From an uncultured bacterium (GTDB lineage: Bacteria; Cyanobacteriota; Vampirovibrionia; Gastranaerophilales; Gastranaerophilaceae), in contig CACYOO010000009.1 in NCBI GenBank assembly GCA_902776035.1, forward strand, positions 18,502 to 82,501: a stretch of 64,000 bases of DNA, written 5' to 3'. The notes under the pieces are model-generated. The model was not told where the DNA came from. It was given only the letters and a program-made list of their open reading frames with translations, and made no database searches. Numbering within the stretch: position 1 is the stretch's first letter; the number at the start of each line of letters is the position of its first letter. Below are positions 8,154-17,116 of this stretch, one piece after another. A program made the translations under genes and the position numbers.

Positions 8154-9095
8154 TTAAATAGAACCGTCTTCTTCCGAATCAAAACAACAATGAATATTTC
8201 CAATACAAGATAATTCTTCAATTCTTTCATTACATTTAATAGAATTATCGCTATATATTTCCTCAATTTCATCTATTAGAGATTGAGGAACCTCTCCTTT
8301 TAATATATCAACTAAATAATCTTGTATTAATTCAGGATCTATATTTAAAGGTTTTATACTTTTTAAGTATTTAATAAATGGATTTTTATCATTTGTATTA
8401 ATTAGATAAATTAAAAGTTCTTTAAATGCAATTTGCTCATCAATGATTTGAGATTGTAATCCACTTCGTTCATTTTCATTAAAAAATATTTTAATACCTT
8501 TAGATGAAGAATCTATTTCATAAGTATATAAATTTAATTTAGTTGCTTGTTCATATATAATCTCATAATATTTTTCAGAAATTCCTTTTATTATCCGCCC
8601 AAAGAAATCCCTTTCTTTATTAGTTACAAAATCGACAAAAGGTTCGTCAAGCACTATTTTTTTATTTAAATTGCGTTCTATAAATCTAATAAAAAGAGTT
8701 CGTTCTTTGTGTAATGTAGTATCAAAATTAAACCTATCGTATCTGCAAGACTTGTAAAATTTTGATAACAAACTTAAAAATGCTATTTGTGGAGCATTTA
8801 ATTGGATACTTGTTAATTTTGCTAATTCAAATTGTAACTTTACTGTTGAATGAGTAATAATTTCTTCTTCAATTTGTTTATATTCATCTTGATTTGGATT
8901 TTTCAATAAAATATATGCTATTTTTTGCAGTCGCTCAATCCCTACAGATGTTTTGTACAAAAAGCCAAAGATATTTTCTATATCATCATATTTATTGATA
9001 CAGTTTAAATCTCGAAGTCCGTCATACAAAAATTTTGCAGAGATTTGAAGTTCGTAGCCTAAAGCAAAGTTTTTAATAAAATCAGTTCTTTCCAT
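8154..9095 (-). CDS. Unknown helical protein in the caspase operon, 313 aa
   Basis: I do not recognise a domain. The protein appears mostly alpha-helical and soluble, without membrane segments. It has an acidic, Cys-containing tail (LSCIGNIHCCFDSEEDGS) that could be a processing or sensor tail. It is the last gene of a tight four-gene unit; its ATG follows two bases after the stop of the 154-aa membrane-protein gene. A TTG 15 bases upstream is a possible alternative start that would overlap that gene. By position it could be the sensor, scaffold or substrate of the two caspase-like peptidases, but nothing in its sequence decides this. Confidence 0.75.
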   Translation of the reverse strand: MERTDFIKNFALGYELQISAKFLYDGLRDLNCINKYDDIENIFGFLYKTSVGIERLQKIAYILLKNPNQDEYKQIEEEIITHSTVKLQFELAKLTSIQLNAPQIAFLSLLSKFYKSCRYDRFNFDTTLHKERTLFIRFIERNLNKKIVLDEPFVDFVTNKERDFFGRIIKGISEKYYEIIYEQATKLNLYTYEIDSSSKGIKIFFNENERSGLQSQIIDEQIAFKELLIYLINTNDKNPFIKYLKSIKPLNIDPELIQDYLVDILKGEVPQSLIDEIEEIYSDNSIKCNERIEELSCIGNIHCCFDSEEDGSI

Positions 9096-9097
9096 TT

Positions 9098-9562
9098 CTA
9101 TCTTAACCAATCTTCAACCATGTAGTACATATCTTTTCCATATACCTCACGATTACTGTGCTCTTGTAAAGGATTTTTCCAACATTGTTGATGCGTTCTT
9201 ACCCAAGATTTAAAATCAACATAGTTTAATAATTTTTTTTCATTTTTGTATACGCTAAAACTCCTTTCTATAAAATTAAAAAGCATTTCTGTATAAACAT
9301 CATATTTTAAGAATTTCTCTTTATCACGTTGTTCTAAGCTTCCACTTTTATAATTCACTTTCATTTGATTCCATTGATTAGTAAAATTTTCATCTTCTAA
9401 AAATGGGTCGTAAAAAGATATTCTTTGCAATTCGATTAGTTGTTTATCAAGAAACTCCTTCTGATTATTTTGAGTTGTACGTATCTGGATAACAATTGTC
9501 ACAATAGTTGTAACAGCTAAGCTGGATGCAACTAGCCAATTTTGTATTACATCTGCATTCAT
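9098..9562 (-). CDS. Single-pass membrane protein in the caspase operon, 154 aa
   Basis: Residues about 8-27 (NWLVASSLAVTTIVTIVIQI) are one transmembrane helix near the N-terminus. A cytoplasmic helical domain follows (ELQRISFYDPFLED, TEMLFNFIERSFSVYKNEK, WVRTHQQCWKNP). The layout of a short outer end, one helix and a compact domain with conserved Trp recalls DUF4760-type proteins, but I am not certain. AAGGAG precedes the ATG. It starts one base after the end of the upstream caspase-like gene. In a defence reading it would be the membrane effector; compare the membrane protein at 16331-17002. Confidence 0.75.
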   Translation of the reverse strand: MNADVIQNWLVASSLAVTTIVTIVIQIRTTQNNQKEFLDKQLIELQRISFYDPFLEDENFTNQWNQMKVNYKSGSLEQRDKEKFLKYDVYTEMLFNFIERSFSVYKNEKKLLNYVDFKSWVRTHQQCWKNPLQEHSNREVYGKDMYYMVEDWLR

Positions 9563-9563
9563 A

Positions 9564-10298
9564 TTATAACTCCTTATAATTTATATTTCCTGGTAAAAAA
9601 TTGCAAATTTTTGGAACTCTATATTCGGGTTCTTGTTCATTATTAGTTTCATTTAGAACAATTTCAGATGCAATATTATGAGCTTCAAACATATCCATCA
9701 TTTTATTTGCACTTTTTAAAGTTCTTAATAAGGCTTGAGAATAAGAACCACCTGAAGTTGTATCTTGAGCAGTTGTCCCTCTTTTAGCAGCATAAAAATA
9801 TAATTTTTGATTTATGCAATTATTACATAGTTCTTCAAATTTTCTTTTTGCTAAAATTTTGCCCTCACTTGCTGAAGCTCGTTCTAAAAGAGCTTTAATA
9901 GATATTGATTCATTAATCATTTCTGAGTAATATCCAGCACAACTATCAAGAATCAAAACTTGCTTGCTTGCAAAATTTGATAAGTCTGTTTCGTATATAG
10001 AATCATTATTTGATATTTCTAATTCACGACAGTATTTGTCTGTATTATAACATCCATGTCCGCTATATATGACGTAAACTACATCATTATGTTGAGCTTT
10101 AATTTTTATCATTTCAGTTCTTAATCTAGTTAAATCTTTATCATATAATCTTGTAATTTCGTTATCATCCCAAGCTCCGCCATTTAATGATTGCAAATAG
10201 TTGTAATACCCATCTAAATCATGTATAACTCCAGATAGTGGTTTTTTACCTGGTATATCCCACCCCGAGTATCCAATTAATAATGCGTGTCTTTTCAT
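9564..10298 (-). CDS. Caspase-like (C14) peptidase, 244 aa
   Basis: The caspase fold is evident: KRHALLIGYSGW at the N-terminus, catalytic His in VIYSGHGCY (H81), and catalytic Cys in LILDSCAGYY (C120). These match the His-Cys dyad of metacaspase and paracaspase families. The later part (KLYFYAAKRGTTAQDTTSGG, SYSQALL) corresponds to the small-subunit region. No signal peptide or membrane segment is present. It is a paralogue of the gene immediately upstream (same N-terminus and same length). AAGGAG lies before the ATG. Known bacterial caspase-like proteases often act in defence or cell-death pathways; its own target is unknown. Confidence 0.88.
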   Translation of the reverse strand: MKRHALLIGYSGWDIPGKKPLSGVIHDLDGYYNYLQSLNGGAWDDNEITRLYDKDLTRLRTEMIKIKAQHNDVVYVIYSGHGCYNTDKYCRELEISNNDSIYETDLSNFASKQVLILDSCAGYYSEMINESISIKALLERASASEGKILAKRKFEELCNNCINQKLYFYAAKRGTTAQDTTSGGSYSQALLRTLKSANKMMDMFEAHNIASEIVLNETNNEQEPEYRVPKICNFLPGNINYKEL

Positions 10299-10319
10299 AT
10301 TATTCTCCTTTTTATTAAA

Positions 10320-11057
10320 TTATACAATAACAACTCCTGGTAAATATTCTAATTCAAAAGAAACAAACGGTGGAAGAACTTTTTCTGGGTGTTGATTATT
10401 ATTTGTTTCCTTGATTACTTCTTCAGTTGCAATATCATGGGCTTTTACTATATCCATTTCGGTAGTTGCAGCCATTAATATATCAATAAGTTTTTGTGAA
10501 TAACAAGCTCCAAAATTTGTATCAAAGGCAGAATCACCTTTTTTTGCAGCATAAAATTTTAATCTTTGAGTAATACACTCTTTTATTTTTTTTTCATATC
10601 TGAACCTAGTAGAACTAATATTTTCTATATCTTCTTCTGAAGTTACTTCAAAAGGTTGCTGTATAGCTTCATTAACTATTTCTGGTTCTTCTGAGCAAGA
10701 ATCAAAAATTGAAATTTGATAACTTTCACCTAATCGTGAAAATCTTTTTTCTGAAAGTTTTTCTGTTCGATTGATACCAATATATCTACAATCCTCATCA
10801 TCGTTATAATATCCGTGACCACTATAAACAAAAAATACAAAGTCATTTTTTTGATTTTTTATTTTTTCTATGGTCTTATTTATGCTACTTATATCAGTAT
10901 TATAGAGTATTGTAATTTCTTTGTCATACCAAGAGCCTCCTTTGGTAGACATTAGATATTTTTTATATCTTTCTAAATCTTTTGGAACTCCTTGTAATGT
11001 ACGATGGATATCAGAACCAGAATATCCAATTAATAGAGCATGTCTTTTAAAAACCAT
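10320..11057 (-). CDS. Caspase-like (C14) peptidase, 245 aa, tandem paralogue
   Basis: It shares the layout of the 244-aa neighbour: FKRHALLIGYSGSD, catalytic His in FVYSGHGYY (H81), catalytic Cys in SIFDSCSEE (C121), and KFYAAKKGDSAFDTNFGACY. The residue after the Cys pair is Ser-Glu rather than Ala-Gly, and an acidic insert (TSEEDIENISS) follows, so substrate preference may differ from its twin. AAAGGAG is placed before the ATG. Both dyads are intact, so neither copy looks like an inactive pseudo-protease. It leads the four-gene caspase operon, 44 bases after the DUF374 gene, and read-through from the glycan operon is possible. Confidence 0.86.
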   Translation of the reverse strand: MVFKRHALLIGYSGSDIHRTLQGVPKDLERYKKYLMSTKGGSWYDKEITILYNTDISSINKTIEKIKNQKNDFVFFVYSGHGYYNDDEDCRYIGINRTEKLSEKRFSRLGESYQISIFDSCSEEPEIVNEAIQQPFEVTSEEDIENISSTRFRYEKKIKECITQRLKFYAAKKGDSAFDTNFGACYSQKLIDILMAATTEMDIVKAHDIATEEVIKETNNNQHPEKVLPPFVSFELEYLPGVVIV

Positions 11058-11101
11058 CTTTTAACTCCTTTCTAAATTGAACATATAATTTAATATAAAA
11101 T

Positions 11102-11758
11102 TTAATATTTTTTTGATAAATTTATCAAAGTTTTTTTTAAGCCTTCTTTAATTCTGTTTTCATCTTCTTTTGTTGCAGTTTCTGGAACATAAATCGGTTC
11201 GCCATAAATGTTTACAGTTTTAACAAACCATAAAGGGATTTTCAACTTATCCCACGTTGGTAATGAACTTAAAAATCTGCTCTTTGAATACCAAACAACT
11301 GGAATAATTGGTGCTCCTGTGAGTTTTGCAATTTTTATTACTCCATTTTTAACTTGGTGCAACGGACCACTAGGACCGTCAACTGTAACTGCAATGTTCT
11401 CACCATTATTTAATCTAGATATCAATTCAAAGGTTGCTTCTTTGCCACCTTTATCTTTTCCTGCACGATTATATGAGCCACGAACGGTTTTAAAGCCCAT
11501 TCTCTCAACAACTCTTGCAATTATCTCTCCATCAATAGATTTACTGATTAAAATATTTAATTTATCTCTATTGGAAATTCCATCAAGACACAGTTGGTCG
11601 TGATGCCAAAGAGCAAAAATAACTCTTTTATCTTTTGCAGGATAGTTTTCACTTTTAAAAGACACAAAAAACTCCCATATTCTAAATAGAAAATATAGCG
11701 CGGTTGATATTATTGGTACATATTTTTTTAAATTCTTTTGTTTTTTGATATAATCCAT
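11102..11758 (-). CDS. DUF374-type lysophospholipid acyltransferase, 218 aa
   Basis: Members of this family are related to LpxL/PlsC-type acyltransferases and are thought to acylate lipid A or its precursors at the inner membrane. Visible are a hydrophobic N-terminal segment (PIISTALYFLFRIWEFFVSF), the H-x-x-D-like active-site block LWHHDQ (51-55), GSYNRAGKDKGG, and the family signature AVTVDGPSGPLHQVK (125-137). The length is normal. It is the last gene of the glycan operon, directly after a glycosyltransferase, which supports a role in a lipid-linked surface glycan or lipopolysaccharide. Confidence 0.85.
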   Translation of the reverse strand: MDYIKKQKNLKKYVPIISTALYFLFRIWEFFVSFKSENYPAKDKRVIFALWHHDQLCLDGISNRDKLNILISKSIDGEIIARVVERMGFKTVRGSYNRAGKDKGGKEATFELISRLNNGENIAVTVDGPSGPLHQVKNGVIKIAKLTGAPIIPVVWYSKSRFLSSLPTWDKLKIPLWFVKTVNIYGEPIYVPETATKEDENRIKEGLKKTLINLSKKY

Positions 11759-11771
11759 ATTTTTCTCTTAC

Positions 11772-12653
11772 TTAATAACGGTCAAACAAAATGTCATCTA
11801 GTATTTTGTAAATTATTTGATTTTTACCTTTTACATCTCTCCATTCAGCACCACAAATAGTATGAACCCACGTTTTGTCTACCGAATAGTCAACAAGTTT
11901 TTCTTGTATAAAAGAGCCTTGAGCTTCTTCTATCGTAGTTGGCTTATTATCCACAATATTCCAGCCTGCAAAACGTACTCTGTTAACTTTTTGCATATCA
12001 TATTTTGAATAAAGTGGATACCAATTTGCACTTCCTGTATCAACTCTAGGAACTTTGAATAAATACCATTTTCTGTATCTTCTAAAATTTATTTTTTTAT
12101 CTTTTAATAAATCATATTTAAAGAACGAAAACCCTGGCCATAAATACCAGATACCAGAAATTTCATCGACACGTCCTGCAAGCTCTGTATCTTCTAGATA
12201 ACTTTCAATATTAAATTCTTTTATTGGAAACATATCATGGTCAAGTAGAGCAAAATTATTTTTTCTTTTTTGAATAACCTCTTTATATATCCAATTTAAT
12301 GCAATACCATGTGAATCTGCATATCCATGAGGATTTTTTTTCGGTTGGCAATGAATATATGTAATATTATTTTTTACACAAACATCTTTAATTTGTTTTG
12401 CACGTTCTTCCATATTGGAATTATCACAAATGATATGGCAAAAAGATCCTTTTAAAAACTTTTTGAATAATTTAATTTGGTATTCAATAATTATTGGATT
12501 ATTAAAGGATACAGTTATTAAATCAATATTTGATGGTTTATGAAAATTAGACGAAAAGAAATTATCAATAACAAAATGTTTTTTTGATAATAAATAATGT
12601 TCTTTGCGTCTCAAACGTCTATCGACTGTTTCTTGGTCTGGTGTTTTAAACAT
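11772..12653 (-). CDS. Putative glycosyltransferase, 293 aa
   Basis: The first 110 residues form a Rossmann-like strand-helix series (NIDLITVSFNNPIIIEYQIK, HIICDNSNMEERAKQ). They lead to a DXD-like metal site, ALLDHDMFPIKEF near residue 140. The remainder contains an acceptor-side domain rich in Trp and Tyr (WYLWPGFSFFKYDLL). This matches GT-A fold glycosyltransferases in general, but I cannot name the CAZy family. The gene is packed between the GT8-ABC fusion and the DUF374 acyltransferase in the same operon. Confidence 0.7.
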   Translation of the reverse strand: MFKTPDQETVDRRLRRKEHYLLSKKHFVIDNFFSSNFHKPSNIDLITVSFNNPIIIEYQIKLFKKFLKGSFCHIICDNSNMEERAKQIKDVCVKNNITYIHCQPKKNPHGYADSHGIALNWIYKEVIQKRKNNFALLDHDMFPIKEFNIESYLEDTELAGRVDEISGIWYLWPGFSFFKYDLLKDKKINFRRYRKWYLFKVPRVDTGSANWYPLYSKYDMQKVNRVRFAGWNIVDNKPTTIEEAQGSFIQEKLVDYSVDKTWVHTICGAEWRDVKGKNQIIYKILDDILFDRY

Positions 12654-12663
12654 TTAAAAATCC

Positions 12664-15333
12664 TTAATTTTCTTTTGTATTTTTCTCTTGTGTTCTAAAT
12701 TGCATTTCGTATAAGTGTTTGTACTCACCGTTTTCTATTGACATAAGTTCTTCGTGAGTGCCAAGTTCAACTAATTCACCTTCGTTTATAACTGCAATTC
12801 TATTTGCGTTTTTGATTGTAGATAATCTGTGTGCAATTACAAATACTGTTTTGTTTTGCATTAAGTTATCCATTGCTTTTTGAACGATTGCTTCTGATTC
12901 GTTATCAAGAGCTGAAGTTGCCTCGTCCAAGATAACAATTGGCGCATTTCTGAGCATCGCTCTTGCAATCGCAACACGTTGTCTTTGACCACCGGATAGA
13001 GTTAGACCTCTTTCACCGAGTTCTGTTTCTAGTCCTTCCGGCAATTCTTGAATCATATCTTCCAAATGTGCTGATTTTATTGCTGACATTAATTCTTCAG
13101 TCGTTGCATCTGGATTACCCATCATAATATTGTCTTTAATTGTTCCTGTGTACAAAAAGTTATCTTGGAACACCATAGAAATATTTTGACGTAAAGATTT
13201 GATTGTAAAATCTTTGATATCTTTACCGTCAATAGTGATAGCACCTGATTTAATATCATAAAATCTCGGTAGAAGATTTACTAATGTTGATTTACCACCA
13301 CCGGAATTACCGACAATGGCAAGTGTTTCGTTTTTAGGAATAGTTAAATTGATATTCTTCAAAACTGGTTGGTTCGGAATGTACTCAAAACATACATCTT
13401 CAAACTTAATTTCTTTATCAAAGCCTTTCAATTCAACGGCATTTGCTGAATCTTTTATTTTTGGTTCTAAATCAAACAATTCAAATACACGTCCCATTGC
13501 AACGAAGATATTTTGGATACCTGTTAACGTGTTTCCTAGTGTTTTTACAGGTTTGTATAATAACAATAATGAAGTTACAAATGATGCGAAAGAACCTGCT
13601 GTCATATGTCCTGTGTTGATAAGATAAGTTCCGTATCCTAACACAATGGCAATACCAATTGACGCAATTAAATACATCATTGGAGACATCCAACCTGCAC
13701 GTTTATACAATGACATATTGATATTAAAAGAATTCCAAGTTTGTTCTTTAAAATAATTATTCTGTCTATCTTGCAGTCCGTATGCTGCCATAACTTTATT
13801 ACCAGAATATGTTTCGTTAATATTAGTTGTAATTTTACCACCGATAACCATATTCTTATTAGAGGCATCTTTTATACGTTTTCTGATTAATGCAACAGGT
13901 AAGAAAGCAATACATAAAACAACTACGCCTACAAAAGCAAGTTTCCAAGAACTATAAATCATAACGGCAATAAGACCTAATGCCCCAAATAAACTTGTAG
14001 TTATTGTTTTTATTTGGTCAACAATACCTGCTGATGCAGTTTTAGGATCGCCCATATATCTCGAAATAACAATACCAGAAGAATTGTCATCAAAGAATTG
14101 AGGGTGCATATGAATAAGTCTTTCAAATAAATCAAATTTAACATCATTTGTTATATGAGCACTTGTCCAAGTCGAAAGATACCCATTCAAATATCTTAGT
14201 ACACCTTGAACAATGGCAAATAGAATTACACCAGCAGGGATAATAAATGCCATTTGTAAGCTTGATATAGATAAATTTAATCCGTGCCAACTATAAGCAA
14301 ATGCTTTACCACCAACAACATAGTCCATATATGGTTTAAGAGCAAATGCAGTTACACCATCAAGCAACCCTAATGGAATTGCAATGGCAAAACCTAAAAG
14401 AATTCTAAACCAATAAGGTTTAATATATGGAAGAATTCTAGATAAAAGCCAAGCATAATCAAACGAATTTTGTGCGGATGTTGCGTTTAGTTTGTATTTA
14501 TTTAGTTGTCTGAATTCTTTTATTTCTTCATATATAGGTGTTTGTTCTGCATATTTCCACCAAAGGTTAACATAACTATTTTTACAAGGTTCTTTACCTA
14601 TTGGCTTGGGCCCTATAAAAGTTATAATATTTGGAGTTTCTATATGTGATAAAAATTTATTATACTGATTCTTTGTTTCATCCGAACAACTCAACTTCTT
14701 ATTTTTTCTATACCATTCCTCTCCATAATTCCATCTATAATCTATTTTTTTTGAGTTTATAAAAAGATTGAAAAGAATCAAATCATTCAATTTAAAATCA
14801 TTTTTGTATGTCGAAATATAATCTTTAACTTTTTTACTAATATTTTCTTTCCGTAATTTATCGCAATTAATTAACATCATATTATTTTGGTAACCAAATT
14901 TAGAAATACTAGGAATTTCTTCTCCATATATATACTCAGTTGCAGCACAAGAATAATTACCTAGATCAATGTTATATAATTCTTTAATATTTGAATCAAT
15001 AATAGAAAATTCATTCAGATATAATACTTTATTTTCATTGATTAAATCCCCAATTTTAAAGAGATAAAGCCTATTGGTAAAAGTCACTTTATCTTGATTT
15101 AAAAAATTATTATCAGAATCAACATTTATAACATTCAAGACTACATTATTAAAACCTTTAATAATAGTTTTGAATAAAGAAATATAAGCTTTTTCAAAAC
15201 TACTATCAACTAGTAAGTAAATTTTTATTTTACAACTAGGATTATTTATCAATAAACTTTGAATAGAAACAATGTTCATTAAATAAGTTGTATTATTAGG
15301 TGTGTATGCAATATTTATATAAGATTCATTCAT
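12664..15333 (-). CDS. Fusion of a GT8-like domain with an MsbA-type ABC exporter, 889 aa
   Basis: Residues 1 to about 275 look like a family 8 glycosyltransferase: INIAYTPNNTTYLMNIVSIQ, KLNDLILFN, and a C-terminal FIGPKPIGKEPCKN with NLWWKYAE. The expected D-x-D metal site is replaced by YLNEFSIIDSN, so this part may be inactive. From about 290 a complete exporter half-transporter follows. It has six membrane helices, Walker A GNSGGGKST (near 670), signature LSGGQRQRVAIARAM, Walker B IVILDEATSALD and the switch AHRLST. MsbA-type exporters flip lipid-linked glycans or lipid A core. No internal start or frameshift is visible at the joint. Three bases separate it from the radical SAM gene upstream. 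Confidence 0.88.
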   Translation of the reverse strand: MNESYINIAYTPNNTTYLMNIVSIQSLLINNPSCKIKIYLLVDSSFEKAYISLFKTIIKGFNNVVLNVINVDSDNNFLNQDKVTFTNRLYLFKIGDLINENKVLYLNEFSIIDSNIKELYNIDLGNYSCAATEYIYGEEIPSISKFGYQNNMMLINCDKLRKENISKKVKDYISTYKNDFKLNDLILFNLFINSKKIDYRWNYGEEWYRKNKKLSCSDETKNQYNKFLSHIETPNIITFIGPKPIGKEPCKNSYVNLWWKYAEQTPIYEEIKEFRQLNKYKLNATSAQNSFDYAWLLSRILPYIKPYWFRILLGFAIAIPLGLLDGVTAFALKPYMDYVVGGKAFAYSWHGLNLSISSLQMAFIIPAGVILFAIVQGVLRYLNGYLSTWTSAHITNDVKFDLFERLIHMHPQFFDDNSSGIVISRYMGDPKTASAGIVDQIKTITTSLFGALGLIAVMIYSSWKLAFVGVVVLCIAFLPVALIRKRIKDASNKNMVIGGKITTNINETYSGNKVMAAYGLQDRQNNYFKEQTWNSFNINMSLYKRAGWMSPMMYLIASIGIAIVLGYGTYLINTGHMTAGSFASFVTSLLLLYKPVKTLGNTLTGIQNIFVAMGRVFELFDLEPKIKDSANAVELKGFDKEIKFEDVCFEYIPNQPVLKNINLTIPKNETLAIVGNSGGGKSTLVNLLPRFYDIKSGAITIDGKDIKDFTIKSLRQNISMVFQDNFLYTGTIKDNIMMGNPDATTEELMSAIKSAHLEDMIQELPEGLETELGERGLTLSGGQRQRVAIARAMLRNAPIVILDEATSALDNESEAIVQKAMDNLMQNKTVFVIAHRLSTIKNANRIAVINEGELVELGTHEELMSIENGEYKHLYEMQFRTQEKNTKEN

Positions 15334-15335
15334 TT

Positions 15336-16334
15336 TTACTGTGCCTTATTACTAATTAAATTATCAAAATACGTAATGATAGGATGTTTTAGAATTTCCA
15401 AAGTTTTTACATCAGGTACATCTTTATTTGCAACACATCCAATACAAAGTTTATTTTTATTTCCTTTTGCAATGTTATCTAAAAATTTCATCCGTTTTTT
15501 CCCGCGAAAAATCTCTTTTAGAGTTTCTGTTTTTAAATTACCAAATGAATATCTTGAATCAAAATCAAAACAACATGGAATTACGTTTAATTCCCAGTCT
15601 ATTTGTAATATATTTTTTCTTACTCCCCATAATATAGAACAAGGATAGGAAGATTTATGTTGAGGAAAATCTTTCATAGAATTACCGTAATTATGCAAAG
15701 TCCAATATATAATTTCATTATCAGAAAAATTAAGAGAATTTAGATAAGAAATAAATTCATTTCTCAAGTTGTTTAGTTCATTTTCTTCAATTTTGAGTGG
15801 GTATTTGTCTTTAAAATCGTCAAGTTGTATTAATATAACAGTATTTGGATATTTGTCTTTGATTTTTGATAATAATTTTAAATTTTGTTTAACTAATTCA
15901 AATTTATCAACTCCATGGACAGATTTGTAGGTTTCATTATTGTATCCATACAAAGAAACAAATATCTCATGTAATCCATTTTTGAATAAACTTTCAAACC
16001 AATCTTCATCAAGTTTATAAGCGAGAGTTGTTGTAATTTGTGGCAAAAAGTGAGGATTTGTATTTTTAATTAAAGATATTCTTTCATCTAAATCCTTGCA
16101 CAACAAACTTTCCCCATGTCCATGGAGTTGAAATGAAATGTCATAATCTATATAACTCAACTCTTTTAAGATTAGTTTTAAATTTTCTATACTCATAAAT
16201 CCTTTTGGGCGAGTCATTTGATTAATTGGACACATAAAACAACGACAACCACAATTGTTTGTAGATTCTATTCTAATTTCTTGAAATTTTGGTAATTTAT
16301 TTAATTGTAATGCTTTTTTTAAAAATAAATTCAT
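15336..16334 (-). CDS. Radical SAM/SPASM enzyme, 332 aa
   Basis: The SAM cluster ligands are C28-x3-C32-x2-C35 (NNCGCRCFMCPINQM). A TIM-barrel pattern follows (FQLHGHGESLLCKDL, HEIFVSLYGYNNETY). The C-terminus has a SPASM-type set of cysteines: SYPCSILWG, NVIPCCFDFD, FGNLKTETLKEIF and KLCIGC. Enzymes of this build modify peptides, sugars or cofactors. Embedded in a glycan operon it may act on a sugar or a glycosylated peptide, but the substrate is unknown. It overlaps the upstream membrane-protein gene by four bases. Confidence 0.85.
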   Translation of the reverse strand: MNLFLKKALQLNKLPKFQEIRIESTNNCGCRCFMCPINQMTRPKGFMSIENLKLILKELSYIDYDISFQLHGHGESLLCKDLDERISLIKNTNPHFLPQITTTLAYKLDEDWFESLFKNGLHEIFVSLYGYNNETYKSVHGVDKFELVKQNLKLLSKIKDKYPNTVILIQLDDFKDKYPLKIEENELNNLRNEFISYLNSLNFSDNEIIYWTLHNYGNSMKDFPQHKSSYPCSILWGVRKNILQIDWELNVIPCCFDFDSRYSFGNLKTETLKEIFRGKKRMKFLDNIAKGNKNKLCIGCVANKDVPDVKTLEILKHPIITYFDNLISNKAQ

Positions 16335-17002
16335 TTTTGCTCCTTAAAATTGTTTGCTAGTTCTTCTAATTTAACTAAATCATTAAATTGATTTTTGTCA
16401 CAAGTTTCACAATTTTCTGCTAGCCAAACTTTAAATCTATTAAATAAATTTTTATAGACATCTTTCATACATCTTAAAATATAATTTTTGTCAGCCATAT
16501 CTGACTCAATAATTACATACATTGATTGAAAATAGTTAAACATATAAATCAAAGAGGATTTTAGTTTGTAAATTTCTTCTTTATTATTAAATTTATATTT
16601 ATCCATAAATGCTTCCATTTCATCGTTATTAAGGCGCAGTTCAATAAAATCGGCTAATTTACCCTCTTGTAAATTGTTTTCATCATGTTCTTTTTTGAAG
16701 CGTCTTGTAAAATTACGAGCTTCTCTTAAATCTGGATTATCAAAATCATTAACAATTTCTATTGCTTTTTCTAGTTTTTTTCGTTTTGTTTCTGATATTG
16801 AGTTTATAATATTTAAAATTACTGTACATATAACAGACCAAACAGTTAGAGCATAATAAAAATTAGTTATGCTAAACTTCTTAAAAATTAAAAGAAGAAA
16901 AAGTAAGATAACAATAACAATTAAAAATATAGTTATCCAGAGAGTGCCATTTATGCCAATCTTCATGTTACTTTTGTTTAAATTATTTTTCTTTGAATCC
17001 AT
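16331..17002 (-). CDS. Two-helix membrane protein, DUF4760-like, 223 aa
   Basis: Two adjacent membrane helices (ITIFLIVIVILLFLLLIF and YYALTVWSVICTVILNII) are followed by a cytoplasmic helical domain: DNPDLREARNFTRRFKKEH, LIYMFNYFQSMYVIIESD, LFNRFKVWLAENC. I assign the DUF4760-like label only from layout. It resembles the 154-aa membrane protein of the caspase operon in overall plan. Its role within a glycan operon is unclear, and it could be an unrelated passenger. An internal ATG (MKIG) 12 codons in is an alternative start. Confidence 0.65.
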   Translation of the reverse strand: MDSKKNNLNKSNMKIGINGTLWITIFLIVIVILLFLLLIFKKFSITNFYYALTVWSVICTVILNIINSISETKRKKLEKAIEIVNDFDNPDLREARNFTRRFKKEHDENNLQEGKLADFIELRLNNDEMEAFMDKYKFNNKEEIYKLKSSLIYMFNYFQSMYVIIESDMADKNYILRCMKDVYKNLFNRFKVWLAENCETCDKNQFNDLVKLEELANNFKEQK

Positions 17003-17116
17003 ATTTTTATATTCCTTTTTATAAATTACTCCATCTTTTTTTGTTATACAAATCTGGATTTTCTATTCCAGTTAATATTATTCTTTACAGGACGTAATCC
17101 TGCAAAAATTCAATTA

